Shown piece after piece: positions 10,007 to 17,765 of a DNA stretch of 64,000 nucleotides (position 1 is its first letter; every line of letters begins with the position of its first letter). Made by a program: the position numbers and the translations under genes. The stretch spans positions 248,001-312,000 of the forward strand of contig CALMPI010000017.1 of the NCBI GenBank assembly GCA_937872175.1, written 5' to 3'. The DNA comes from an uncultured Flavobacteriales bacterium (lineage in GTDB: Bacteria; Bacteroidota; Bacteroidia; Flavobacteriales_F; PHOS-HE28). A model generated the notes under the pieces. It ran no database searches, was not told the DNA's origin, and saw nothing but the letters and a program-made list of their open reading frames with translations.

Positions 10007-10071
10007 GGCCGGTGAAGCTACGCGCGGGGGAATGGGGGGCCGTACGATCTTTACGCCGTGATCGCACGGTC

Positions 10072-10455
10072 ATGGTCCCAAAGGTCAATTCTCCGTTCAC
10101 ACGCTTCGCCAAGCGGGTCTCGCTCGTCACCGGCAGGCCGGTCACCTTCATCCTGGCCATGGTGGTCATCCTGGCCTGGGGCATCACCGGGCCGTTGTTC
10201 GGGTTCAGTGACACCTGGCAGCTGGTGATCAACACGGGAACCACCATCGTCACCTTCCTCATGGTGTTCCTGATCCAGAACACGCAGAACCGCGACACGG
10301 AGGCGCTGCAGATCAAGCTGGATGAGTTGATCCGCGTCCAACAGGAAGCGAACAATGCGTTGCTCGATCTGGAGGAGCTGGATGATGATGAACTGGAGCG
10401 GATCCGCGCGATCTATCTGGCCTTGGCACGGGAGCAACGGGAGCGGGATGGATGA
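10072..10455 (+). CDS. Low-affinity iron permease-like small membrane protein
   Basis: 127 residues from ATG 10072. It begins with a basic segment (NSPFTRFAKRVSLVTGRP), then two hydrophobic helices (FILAMVVILAWGITGPLFG and WQLVINTGTTIVTFLMVFL), then the signature IQNTQNRDTEALQIKLDELI and an acidic coiled-coil tail. This matches the bacterial low-affinity iron permease/DUF family. Whether such short bacterial members really move iron is not established. The ATG was preferred to an in-frame ATG at 10012 because homology begins just after it. Confidence 0.85.
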   Translation: MVPKVNSPFTRFAKRVSLVTGRPVTFILAMVVILAWGITGPLFGFSDTWQLVINTGTTIVTFLMVFLIQNTQNRDTEALQIKLDELIRVQQEANNALLDLEELDDDELERIRAIYLALAREQRERDG

Positions 10456-10561
10456 AGGATGCGGGTGCCTGCGGACACCCGTTGGACCCGAACGGGATCG
10501 CTCCCGGCTCCGGTCCGCGCACTTCATGTGGGCGTACATGCCCGGAAGCGGCTCATGTCCA

Positions 10562-11164
10562 TCAGGCCCCGGCCTTGTACACAGCCACGATCATCCGCAG
10601 CATGCCCAGATAGTGGGGGATGCGGTCCGCCGGATCGTAGCCGGAAGCCACGGCCTCCACCACCCATCCCCGCGAGATCAGGCTGCAACTGGCGACCAGG
10701 TGATCCTCCTCTGCTTTGGTGAGCCGGCGCAATTCGCCGGCGGCGACCAGGGCGCGGAAGCAAGCGCGCAGGTCGTTCATCCGTTGCTCCTGCCGTGCCG
10801 CATAGCCCCGGCGCATCTGCGGATCGCGCTCCAGGGCACGGGTGATGCTGGTGAGCAGGCAGCGGTACTGCACGTGGTTGGAGAGGAGCGCGTTGAAACG
10901 CCGGAAGAACTCCGCCAGCGAGCGCACCTCGCCGTTCGGGTAGATGGCATCATTGGCGGCGGCGAGGCCCTGCCCGATCGCAAGAACGATGCGCTCCTTG
11001 TCCGCGAAGTAGTAGGTGAGGTGGCCCGGTCGCAAGTGCAGGGCCTTCGCGATCTCCCGCACACCCACGTATTCGATACCGTACCGGTTGAACAGGTCCA
11101 GGGCTGTCGACAGGATCCGTTCGCGTTTCTCCCGCCCCTTGTTCGTGATCTTGTGTTCCGCCAT
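10562..11164 (-). CDS. TetR-family transcriptional repressor, divergent from a cupin gene
   Basis: 200 residues from ATG 11164; the longer reading frame begins with TTG inside the operator. Residues about 10-55 form the TetR helix-turn-helix (ILSTALDLFNRYGIEYVGV ... ALHLRPGHLTYYFADKE). The rest is a helical ligand-binding domain that was not assigned to a subfamily. The start codon lies 3 nt from a 17-bp perfect palindrome that also covers the -7 box of the neighbouring cupin gene. This strongly suggests autoregulation and control of the cupin gene. Ligand unknown. Confidence 0.92.
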   Translation of the reverse strand: MAEHKITNKGREKRERILSTALDLFNRYGIEYVGVREIAKALHLRPGHLTYYFADKERIVLAIGQGLAAANDAIYPNGEVRSLAEFFRRFNALLSNHVQYRCLLTSITRALERDPQMRRGYAARQEQRMNDLRACFRALVAAGELRRLTKAEEDHLVASCSLISRGWVVEAVASGYDPADRIPHYLGMLRMIVAVYKAGA

Positions 11165-11171
11165 ATATTTG
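11164..11171 (+). promoter_or_regulatory. -7 box TATATTTG of the cupin gene
   Basis: TATATTTG is a full match to the Bacteroidota TAnnTTTG element, 22 nt upstream of the cupin ATG. It overlaps the left arm of the palindrome at 11168-11184. Confidence 0.6.
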
Positions 11172-11184
11172 GACAACGTCCAAA
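11168..11184. promoter_or_regulatory. 17-bp palindromic operator for the TetR/cupin pair
   Basis: TTTGGACAACGTCCAAA is a perfect 7-3-7 inverted repeat between two divergent genes. Its two TTTG ends are the ends of the -7 boxes on opposite strands, so a bound dimer would block both promoters. Confidence 0.7.
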
Positions 11185-11188
11185 AGTA
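11181..11188 (-). promoter_or_regulatory. -7 box TACTTTTG of the tetR gene
   Basis: The minus strand reads TACTTTTG, a full match to TAnnTTTG, 16 nt upstream of the tetR ATG and overlapping the right arm of the palindrome. Confidence 0.6.
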
Positions 11189-11193
11189 AGCAC

Positions 11194-11745
11194 ATGAACT
11201 ACGAACGCCCTCATGTGATCGAAAGTGGTGCCGGTGAGCAGATCACCTTCGTCCGCATCGAGAAGGACCCCAAGGGGGACAAGCTGATCGTAGAGAACCT
11301 GGTCCAGCCGGGTTCGGGGCCACCGATGCACGTCCATCACCGGCAGGCGGAATCGCTCACCGTGGTCAGCGGCCGGATCGGCGTGCAGGAACTTGGAAAG
11401 TCGCCCATCGAGCATGGACCCGGCGAGACCGTGACCTTCGCCGCCGGTGTGCCCCACAAGTTCTGGGCGGCCGGGAGCGAACCCCTGCGCTGCACCGGAT
11501 GGATCCAGCCGGCCGACAATGTGGAGTACTTCCTCACGGAATTGTACCGCAGCACACGCGAGAACGGCGGCGAGCGGCCCAAGGACTTCGACGGCGCCTA
11601 CCTGGGCATGCGCTACGCCGGTGAGTTCGACATCCTGGAGGTGCCGGGCTTCGTGAAGAAGGTGCTGTGGCCCCTCACGGTGTTCTTCGGCAAGCTGGCG
11701 GGGAAGCATAAGCGATACGCGGACGCGCCGGAGCCGGTGGTGTGA
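11194..11745 (+). CDS. Cupin-domain protein
   Basis: 183 residues. Residues about 30-105 form a single cupin: GPPMHVHHRQAESLTVVSGR holds the His-X-His and Glu of cupin motif 1, and GPGETVTFAAGVPHKFWAAG is motif 2 with its His. The metal-binding residues are present, so catalytic or ligand-binding activity is possible. The C-terminal 70 residues, with one hydrophobic stretch (VLWPLTVFFGKLAG), resemble cupin proteins with a short membrane-contacting tail. It is probably controlled by the adjacent TetR regulator. Substrate unknown. Confidence 0.88.
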   Translation: MNYERPHVIESGAGEQITFVRIEKDPKGDKLIVENLVQPGSGPPMHVHHRQAESLTVVSGRIGVQELGKSPIEHGPGETVTFAAGVPHKFWAAGSEPLRCTGWIQPADNVEYFLTELYRSTRENGGERPKDFDGAYLGMRYAGEFDILEVPGFVKKVLWPLTVFFGKLAGKHKRYADAPEPVV

Positions 11746-11801
11746 GATACAGTGCGGATGCAGCAGCGCTGTGGTCGGTGCAGTGCAGCTTTTCCGTGCT
11801 C

Positions 11802-12398
11802 TCAGCTCCGCTCGAAGGCCTGGTAGGCGTGCACGTCGATGGTGCTGAAGAAGCTTCCCATCTCAGGCGCCTGACCGAGCACGCCGAGCGCCTGCATGAA
11901 CACGCTGCGGTCCTTCCAGCCGATCAGTACGGCGCGCATCGGGCCATCCACCGATCGAAGCTCCTGCTCGAACACGAAGCCGGGCTGCTGGCGCACAAGC
12001 CCGAAGAAGTGTTCCCGCTCGCGCAGGAAAGCTTCGTCCTGTCCCGCCTGCGGTGTGCGGATGGCCACTTCCATGGCGCTCGAGCGCTGGACATGCTGCA
12101 CAAGTGCCGGCGCATCCACGTCGCTCAGCGTGAAGGAACCTTTCGCCTTCAACGTGACGCCACCAGGCAGTACTTGATCGAACGATCGGAGCGTTGCCGG
12201 GGCTGAGCCATTCCATCCCACGATGCTCACGAGCACGCGTTGGGTGTCGGGTTCGGGCATGGTGAAGAACGACGCGCCTTGCACCAGGAACTTCACGTCG
12301 GCATGGCCTTTCAGCTGGTGTGCGAGCGCCTCCAACGCCCGGTCCAGTTGCGCCTCGCTGCCTTGCGCGGCCGTGTGGATGCGGATGTCGATGGTCAT
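11802..12398 (-). CDS. Hypothetical protein of two tandem dimeric alpha/beta-barrel (ABM-like) repeats
   Basis: 198 residues, no signal peptide. Two halves each resemble the 90-residue ferredoxin-like ABM/Dabb barrel: residues about 1-95, and 105-198 (MEVAIRTPQAGQDEAFLREREHFF region). The second half shares a layout with the C-terminal half of the upstream lipoprotein: an EVAxRxxxAGQ strand, then a helix, then a FxxELR strand. It starts 9 nt after the lipoprotein stop, so the two are one operon. Such folds act as small oxygenases or stress proteins, but no catalytic residues can be fixed here. Confidence 0.75.
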   Translation of the reverse strand: MTIDIRIHTAAQGSEAQLDRALEALAHQLKGHADVKFLVQGASFFTMPEPDTQRVLVSIVGWNGSAPATLRSFDQVLPGGVTLKAKGSFTLSDVDAPALVQHVQRSSAMEVAIRTPQAGQDEAFLREREHFFGLVRQQPGFVFEQELRSVDGPMRAVLIGWKDRSVFMQALGVLGQAPEMGSFFSTIDVHAYQAFERS

Positions 12399-12407
12399 CG
12401 CTCCGCA

Positions 12408-13157
12408 CTATTTGATCGAGGTGGCGAACTGCGAAGCGACCACATCGAAGGTGGCGAAGTAGGCCTGCGTCTCGGGCAGCTGCATCAGCGCACCGGCGAT
12501 GGCATTGAAGGCCCGCTGGTCGCGGTACACTGTCATGCCCACGCTCATGCGCTCCGTTTCCGGGCCGCCCACCACGGCGAACTCATAGCTCTCCAGCACG
12601 CCATCGCGGCCGTCCAACATGCTTACGAAGGCTTTGCGGGTGCGGTCGAATTCGGCTTCCTGACCGGCATGCGTGCGGCGCACGGCCACTTCCAGGACCT
12701 GTCCTTCGCCACGCATCACCGTGCCGAGATCGAAGGGCTTGCCCTCGGTCTGTTGCAGAAAGGCATAGGCCTTCAGGTCCATGGTGGCGGCGAAGGCACC
12801 GAAGGCTTGTTGTACCGTCGGCACGGACTGGATCTCACCTACACGGGCCATGGACGGATATTGGGTCATCCCGATGAAGACGGCACGAGCATCCGGTTGG
12901 GGCAGGGAATGGAAAGAGGCGAACTCCCGGTCGTTCCGTACGCCATCCTGCTTGGTCAGGACCTGAATGAAGGCGCTCCGGGCCTGTTCAAAGGACTCCT
13001 GTTGTCCGTCCTTCACCATGCGGACGGCAAGCTCGATGATGGGATTCTCGTTCATGGTCGGTGTGGGTGTTGAGCTGGTGTAAGTTGCTGGCTCCATGGC
13101 GGGGCTGCAGGCCAGCAGGGCGGCTCCAGCCAGTCCGGCGATGAGTGGTTGATACAT
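12408..13157 (-). CDS. Lipoprotein with two ABM-like domains
   Basis: 249 residues. MYQPLIAGLAGAALLACSP ends in a clear lipobox (LLAC), so it is probably lipid-anchored. A Thr/Pro-rich linker is followed by two similar barrels: residues about 38-135 (IIELAVRMVKDGQQESFEQA) and about 150-245 (VLEVAVRRTHAGQEAEFDRT). The pattern V-A-V-R-x-x-x-x-G-Q-x-x-x-F recurs, and also appears in the downstream partner. It is the first gene of the pair. The upstream AraC regulator is encoded on the same strand but separated by a hairpin. A TTGCTTTG sequence 20 nt upstream could be the promoter. Confidence 0.78.
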   Translation of the reverse strand: MYQPLIAGLAGAALLACSPAMEPATYTSSTPTPTMNENPIIELAVRMVKDGQQESFEQARSAFIQVLTKQDGVRNDREFASFHSLPQPDARAVFIGMTQYPSMARVGEIQSVPTVQQAFGAFAATMDLKAYAFLQQTEGKPFDLGTVMRGEGQVLEVAVRRTHAGQEAEFDRTRKAFVSMLDGRDGVLESYEFAVVGGPETERMSVGMTVYRDQRAFNAIAGALMQLPETQAYFATFDVVASQFATSIK

Positions 13158-13185
13158 GGTATTCCGGTTTAGGCCGACAAAGCAA

Positions 13186-13207
13186 GAGGCGGCCCCAGGG
13201 TCGCCTC
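13186..13207 (-). terminator. Hairpin downstream of the AraC gene
   Basis: GAGGCG and CGCCTC arms enclose a 10-nt loop. On the minus strand they are followed by TTGCTTT. It lies 23 nt beyond the AraC stop and before the lipoprotein gene. Confidence 0.4.
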
Positions 13208-13230
13208 AGGTCGATCCGGAGGAATGCCGG

Positions 13231-14079
13231 TCACTTTGTCGCCTGCGCTCGGTAGGCGGCGGGTGCCATGCCCATGTGCCTGCGGAACGAGCGGGCGAAA
13301 TTGCTCGGGTCGCTGTAGCCCAGATCGAACGCGATGGAGGCCACATCGGCGTCCGTGAACAACAGGGCGCGACGCGCATGCAGCATGCGGTGGTCTTCGA
13401 TCAGCTGCTTCGCCGAACGACCGAAATGCCGTTGCGCCAGCTTGTGCATGTGGCCACGACTGATCCCCAATTCCTCCGCGATGGCCTCCACCGTGCGCAG
13501 GTCGATCAATTTGTTGGCCAGCACATAACGAAGCCGTTGGATACGCGCGTCGTTGACCACACCACCGTCGTGCATACCAAGCACCGCATGCGCCCGCTGC
13601 AGCCGCACCAGCAACAGCTGGAGCGCGGCACGCAGGAAGGCTTCGCTGTCCCCTGAGGGCTTGCGCAATTCATCGTGTATCTCTTGTGCCAGGGCGGCAC
13701 ACGCGCTGAAGGAGCGCTTGCCGGGGCGTAAGGCAGGTGCGTTTCCCACGTCGCTGAAGAAGCTGAACTTGTAGGTGAAGTGCGCCTCCTCGAACAGGAT
13801 GTCCAGGAAGCCCGCCTCGAAGAAGAGCCACGTGGCACGGTCGAACGCGCAGCCGCTCAGGTCCACAGGCAGCCCAGGGCTGATGGTGATGACCCTGCCG
13901 GGACGGACCTTCACAAGATGCTCGCCGATCAGGAGGGTTCCGCTCCCCTCTTCAATGATGCCGATCACATGGAAGTCCGGCACCGCCTCCACGATGCTGC
14001 CGTCGAAGGTGGACATGTCCGCCGCGTCGATCAGCAGGCCATTGCCGTAGCGGTTGCGGTCGAACTTGAGTTTGCGCAT
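13231..14079 (-). CDS. AraC-family transcriptional regulator
   Basis: 282 residues from ATG 14079 (MRKLKFDRNRYG); codons further upstream include an HPPD-like remnant and are not part of it. Residues about 20-110 form a cupin-like sensor (GSGTLLIGEHLVKVRPGRVI). The C-terminal about 100 residues hold the two helix-turn-helix motifs: ELGISRGHMHKLAQRHFG and then ADVASIAFDLGYSDPSNFAR with the family ending HMGMAPAAYRA. It probably regulates the downstream lipoprotein/ABM-like operon (inferred from position). Inducer unknown. Confidence 0.92.
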   Translation of the reverse strand: MRKLKFDRNRYGNGLLIDAADMSTFDGSIVEAVPDFHVIGIIEEGSGTLLIGEHLVKVRPGRVITISPGLPVDLSGCAFDRATWLFFEAGFLDILFEEAHFTYKFSFFSDVGNAPALRPGKRSFSACAALAQEIHDELRKPSGDSEAFLRAALQLLLVRLQRAHAVLGMHDGGVVNDARIQRLRYVLANKLIDLRTVEAIAEELGISRGHMHKLAQRHFGRSAKQLIEDHRMLHARRALLFTDADVASIAFDLGYSDPSNFARSFRRHMGMAPAAYRAQATK

Positions 14080-14141
14080 GGACGATGTAGCGATCTGGCT
14101 CTGGACAAGTGTAACGGATCGGCGAGCACAGCACCATGCAA

Positions 14142-14166
14142 GAAGGGCGCCCATCGGACGCCCTTC
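14142..14166 (-). terminator. Hairpin between the surface-protein gene and the AraC gene
   Basis: GAAGGGCG and CGCCCTTC form an 8-bp stem with a 9-nt loop. It follows the HPPD-tail remnant on the minus strand and could end transcripts from the 14342-15950 genes. Confidence 0.4.
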
Positions 14167-14186
14167 GCATGTGATCTCGGTTTCTC

Positions 14187-14242
14187 CTACAACGTCCCCC
14201 TGTTCTCCTGCTCCCGCCATCGCCTCGAACAGGGCCTTGAAG
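14187..14242 (-). pseudogene. Remnant resembling the 3' end of the HPPD gene
   Basis: The minus strand carries the codons for FKALFEA, with a 23-base stretch identical to the intact HPPD gene (about 16082-16104). After a 2-base loss it then reads REQENRGTL and TAG, the same C-terminal residues as intact HPPD. The two sequences differ at synonymous sites near the end, so it is an old copy and not an assembly repeat. No other part of a second HPPD was found. Confidence 0.5.
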
Positions 14243-14341
14243 GTGCTGGTGCCGGCGTGGGAACGCTTCCGCCTGGTGCGGGACGAGGATATCCGGCGGG
14301 AGGATGCGATCTGCGCACCCGCAGGGAAGAACGGATGCCAC

Positions 14342-15798
14342 CTACGGGATCACGATGCGGCCGCTGGTGAGGAGCTGGCCTGAGCGCGTGATCAGCGCAA
14401 CGGGGTAGATGCCTTTCGCGAGATGGGACAGGTCCAGGACCTGCGCACCGCGGTGCGATGCCGTTCGTTGGACCACCCGTCCCACGGCGTCACGCACCTC
14501 CAGGGAGCAGCCCCAGGGGGCGTCGCTTGGAACGATGATCGAGGTTCGACCATCGCTGGGGTTCGGTGCGATCCCGAGGCTCGTTGTTCCTCCGGAAGCG
14601 TTGATCGAGAGCGATGTCGTATCCATGATCTTCGCGTAGTACCCGGTGGCGAACTGGTTCCCGGCGTCGTCATCGTCCGCGATGCCCCCCAGGACCACCC
14701 CGCCGTCCGGGCATACGGTCAGGCAATGCCCCGCGCTGCTCCACGTGGGATGGGTGCCCAGTTCGCCGGGATCGAGCAGCAGGGTCCGGACCAGTTGGTA
14801 GTTCGCATCCACCTCGTACATCACGATGCGGTCCGAGTCGTTCCCCGGTGAGCGCCGTGATCCGGTCAAGAGGAAATGGCCGCCGGCATCGACCACCATG
14901 GACCGGATGCGCTCCTGCGTGGGAAGGCCCTGGACCACCACTTCGATCGGCAGCAGGTTGAACGGTGCATTGACCCGTTGGATGAAGTGGCTGTAAGGCG
15001 CGTTGCCCAGCGATGTGCTCGCCAGGAAGTGGTCGCCTGCCGGGCCCGCGGCCAGGTCAGTGACGGGTGGCAGGTTCGTGATGGTCGCGGTCGCGTTCTC
15101 CCCGACGCGTCCAACTGCGAGAGCCGTCGCTCCAGCCCGAAGCCATGGAAGATCAGCAGGCCGTCATTCAGGGTCGCCGCACCGGACCACGCCGGCCCGA
15201 ACGCGACCGGGTTCAGTTGCGACCAGAGCAGGGCACCGCTCGGATCGTACCGCTCCACCCGGGTCGAGAAGGACTGCAGTGAATCCCAGCCATAGACAAG
15301 AACGTCGCCATTGGCCGCCTGCGCGATGCCGTTCGGAACCACCTCGGTCGTGGCGGACCAGGTCACCGCTCCGGCCAGGTCCGTGGACACCAGCAGCCCG
15401 CGCCCTTGCACGGACGGAGCCTTGCCCACGAAGGTATATCCGCTCCCATCGTTCCGTGCCACCAAGGCGCGCGACCGTCCGCGGGTCGTCAGGTAGGGCT
15501 CATGGCCGCCCGGCCAACCCAGGGAAGGAAATGTGATGGCATGGCTCCAGACCACCTCGCCCATGTCGTCCACCTCGAACAGACGGAATCCCGAGTCCGC
15601 TGTGTCCGGCCAGTTCACGTATTCCGCAAGGAGCACCGCGCCACCGGTCCCTTTCGCCACCACGGACACCACAGAACTGTACTGCCCCACGGTGTCCGCC
15701 AGCACCTTCTCGTAGACCGTTTGCGCTGTGGCACAGGTCGACCAACCCAGGGCCATCGGCACGATCAGGAACTTGAAGTGGCCCATGCCCTGGCTCAT
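14342..15798 (-). pseudogene. T9SS-sorted surface protein, broken by a frameshift near 15100
   Basis: About 485 codons. The first part (15798 to about 15100) starts with MSQGMGHFKFLIVPMALGWS and a signal peptide ending CATA before Gln, then has WD/propeller-like text (VVLLAEYVNWPD, YTFVGKAPSVQG). After LSQLDASG the frame breaks. Inserting one G in the four-G run at 15100-15103 restores ENATATITNLPPVTDLAAG and reads on to a normal end. The last about 80 residues (SLGIAPNPSDGRTSIIVPS ... GRVVQRTASHRG ... GIYPVALITRSGQLL) form a type A T9SS C-terminal domain. The start ATG overlaps the stop of a 51-codon gene. A homopolymer sequencing error is a strong alternative to true decay. Confidence 0.8.
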
Positions 15799-15950
15799 TC
15801 CTGCCTGCGCGATCGCTTGATCCGTTCCTTCAGCTCGGACTTCCGACCCAACAGCCGCAGGTCCGAGTCGGGGTCCGCGGACTGTTCATCAAGCTCCTTC
15901 TTGGAAAGGCCCTTGACGTTCTTGTGAGTGACGTGAATACTGCGCGACAT
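15795..15950 (-). CDS. Small basic protein (51 aa), unknown function
   Basis: The frame begins ATG at 15950 (MSRSIHVTHKNVKGLSKKEL) and ends RRQE with TGA overlapping the next ATG (ATGA). It is highly charged, predicted helical and has no signal peptide. The exact translational coupling with the surface-protein gene and the lack of in-frame problems argue that it is real. Its family was not recognised. It lies just after the second HPPD-tail-like sequence. Confidence 0.6.
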   Translation of the reverse strand: MSRSIHVTHKNVKGLSKKELDEQSADPDSDLRLLGRKSELKERIKRSRRQE

Positions 15951-15957
15951 CCTTGCC

Positions 15958-16046
15958 TTAGAGCGTCCCCCGGTTCGCCTGCCTTTGTCCGCCGGAGCTT
16001 CAGCGCCTTGCTACGCCGAAGCGGCTTCGCGAAGGCGAAGAAGGCG
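15958..16046 (-). repeat. Inverted-repeat-rich spacer with a second HPPD-tail-like end
   Basis: Between the HPPD stop and the 51-codon gene, the minus strand reads RQANRGTL then TAA, echoing the HPPD end REQENRGTL. The rest is built from short GC-rich inverted words (CGCGAAG/CTTCGC, TCCGCCGGAGC). It looks like a dispersed noncoding repeat, possibly carrying a duplicated gene end. Confidence 0.4.
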
Positions 16047-16048
16047 GG

Positions 16049-17194
16049 TCAAAGTGTGCCTCGGTTCTCCTGTTCTCTTTCGATCGCCTCGAACAGGGCC
16101 TTGAAGTTGCCCTTGCCGAAGCTCTTGGCACCCTTGCGCTGGATGATCTCGAAGAACATCGTGGGGCGGTCCAGCACGGGCTTGGTGAAGAGCTGCAACA
16201 GGTAGCCCTCATCGTCGCGGTCCACCAGCACGCCGTGCTGCTTCAGCACCGCCAGGTCCTCGTCGATCTCGCCCACGCGGTCCATCACCGTGTCGTAGTA
16301 GCTGGGCGGCACGTAGAGGAACTCCACGCCGCGGTCCTTCAACGCGCTCACCGTTTCGATGATGTTGTTCGTGGCCACCGCGATGTGTTGCACACCGGCG
16401 CCGTTGTAGAACTCGATGTACTCCTCGATCTGGCTCTTCTTCTTGCCCTCGGCCGGCTCGTTGATCGGGAATTTGATGCGGCCGTTGCCGTTGCTCATCA
16501 CCTTGCTCATCAGCGCGGTGTAATCCGTGCTGATGTCCTTGTCATCAAAGCTCACCAGCTGCGCGAAGCCCATCACGCGGGCGTAGAAGTCCACCCACTG
16601 GTTCATCTCGCCCCAGCCCACGTTGCCCACCATGTGGTCGATGAACTTCAGGCCCACCGGCTCCGGGTTGTAGTGGCTCTTCCACGGCTTGAAGCCGGGC
16701 ATGAACACGCCCTTGTAGTCGTTCCGCTCCACGAAGATGTGCACCGTCTCCCCGTAGGTGTGGATGCCGCTGCGCACCACGTAGCCGTGCTCATCCTCCT
16801 CGCGCACGGGCTCCATGAAGCTCTTGGCGCCGCGCTTGGTGGTCTCCTCCCAGGCCTTCTTCGCATCGGGCACCCACAGGGCGATCACCTTCACGCCATC
16901 GCCGTGCTTGCGGATGTGGTCGTTGATCGGGCTGTCCGGACCCATCGGCGTGGTCAGCACCAGGCGGATCTTGTCCTGCTGCAGCACGTAGCTGGTGCGG
17001 TCCTTCACGCCCGTCTCCAGGCCCGCATAAGCCAGGCTCTGGAAGCCCCAGGCGCTCTTGTAGTAGTGCGCGCTCTGCTTGGCATTGCCCACGTACAGTT
17101 CCACATAGTCCGTGCCCAGCAGGGGCAGGAAGTCCTGTGCATCGGCCATGATCTTCTCCAGGCCATAATCGACGTCTTTCAATCCGGTTGCCAT
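16049..17194 (-). CDS. hppD: 4-hydroxyphenylpyruvate dioxygenase
   Basis: 381 residues from ATG 17194. This enzyme converts 4-hydroxyphenylpyruvate to homogentisate in tyrosine catabolism using Fe(II) and O2. It has two vicinal-oxygen-chelate halves. The iron ligands are expected at FIDHMVGNV (His), GVQHIAVAT (His) and TMFFEIIQRKG (Glu), and all are present. The C-terminal GNFKALFEAIEREQ segment is the typical lid helix. It is full length. Its usual partner, homogentisate dioxygenase, lies about 1.5 kb away on the same strand, beyond a toxin-antitoxin pair. A perfect 16-bp palindrome lies 22 nt upstream of the start. Confidence 0.96.
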   Translation of the reverse strand: MATGLKDVDYGLEKIMADAQDFLPLLGTDYVELYVGNAKQSAHYYKSAWGFQSLAYAGLETGVKDRTSYVLQQDKIRLVLTTPMGPDSPINDHIRKHGDGVKVIALWVPDAKKAWEETTKRGAKSFMEPVREEDEHGYVVRSGIHTYGETVHIFVERNDYKGVFMPGFKPWKSHYNPEPVGLKFIDHMVGNVGWGEMNQWVDFYARVMGFAQLVSFDDKDISTDYTALMSKVMSNGNGRIKFPINEPAEGKKKSQIEEYIEFYNGAGVQHIAVATNNIIETVSALKDRGVEFLYVPPSYYDTVMDRVGEIDEDLAVLKQHGVLVDRDDEGYLLQLFTKPVLDRPTMFFEIIQRKGAKSFGKGNFKALFEAIEREQENRGTL

Positions 17195-17216
17195 TGGGGT
17201 AGGGGATAGATTGGTC

Positions 17217-17232
17217 CTCCGAACGTTCGGAG
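17217..17232. promoter_or_regulatory. Perfect 16-bp palindrome upstream of hppD
   Basis: CTCCGAACGTTCGGAG is a perfect inverted repeat with no spacer, 22 nt upstream of the hppD ATG. Just beyond it the minus strand reads GAACTTTG, a partial match to the -7 box. It may be an operator or a leader hairpin. Confidence 0.4.
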
Positions 17233-17377
17233 CCTCAAAGTTCGGGCTTTTTGCGGGGGTGGGGATGATGGAGGTCATTGGGGCGTGCCCCTCGCACCCT
17301 TCGACTCCGCTCCGCTTCGCTCAGGGCCCTCGGGTCGGGATTTCCCCTTCAAGTCCTCAGCCGGATTACCGGCTTCC

Positions 17378-17404
17378 GGGCTTTCCGGTCCAATCCCTCA
17401 CGCG
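17378..17404 (+). repeat. 27-bp direct repeat, copy 1 (flanks the toxin-antitoxin pair)
   Basis: It differs from the copy at 18102-18128 at only 2 of 27 positions, in the same orientation. Weaker similarity extends about 20 bases to the left. It lies just 3' of hepT. Confidence 0.65.
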
Positions 17405-17414
17405 GGATCCGCCG

Positions 17415-17765
17415 TTACTCCGGAAGATCAGCGAGGATGGCTTCGAGCTGTTGCTTCAGCGCTGGCATGTGCTCGTTCACCACCTCGGCAACAATGGCCG
17501 TATCGATGCGGAAATAGTCGTGCACCAATCGGTGACGCATGCCGATGATCAATGGCCAGGGAACTTCCGGGTGCGCGGCCCTCAACTCCTTGGTAAGCAT
17601 GTTCGCCGCCTCGCCGATGATCTCGATCAGCTTCACCGTTCCGAAACGGAGCATCGGGTCGTCATCGAGTTCCGCTTCCGAAGCGCTCGCCGGGCTGGCC
17701 TCCAACTGCCGGATCGCGTCCAGCATGTGCAACACCCGCGCACGGTCGGCCTCAGCTGCGCGCAT
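17415..17765 (-). CDS. HepT-like HEPN toxin (DUF86)
   Basis: 116 residues, helical. The HEPN ribonuclease motif RX4HXY appears as RHRLVHDY near residue 80, with the preceding Gly-Met typical of HepT. GEAANMLTKELR in the middle is also characteristic. Such proteins are toxins neutralised by AMPylation by a partner MNT-type nucleotidyltransferase. Its start overlaps the end of that partner gene by 14 nt. The module sits between hppD and hmgA and is bracketed by a 27-bp direct repeat. Confidence 0.9.
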   Translation of the reverse strand: MRAAEADRARVLHMLDAIRQLEASPASASEAELDDDPMLRFGTVKLIEIIGEAANMLTKELRAAHPEVPWPLIIGMRHRLVHDYFRIDTAIVAEVVNEHMPALKQQLEAILADLPE

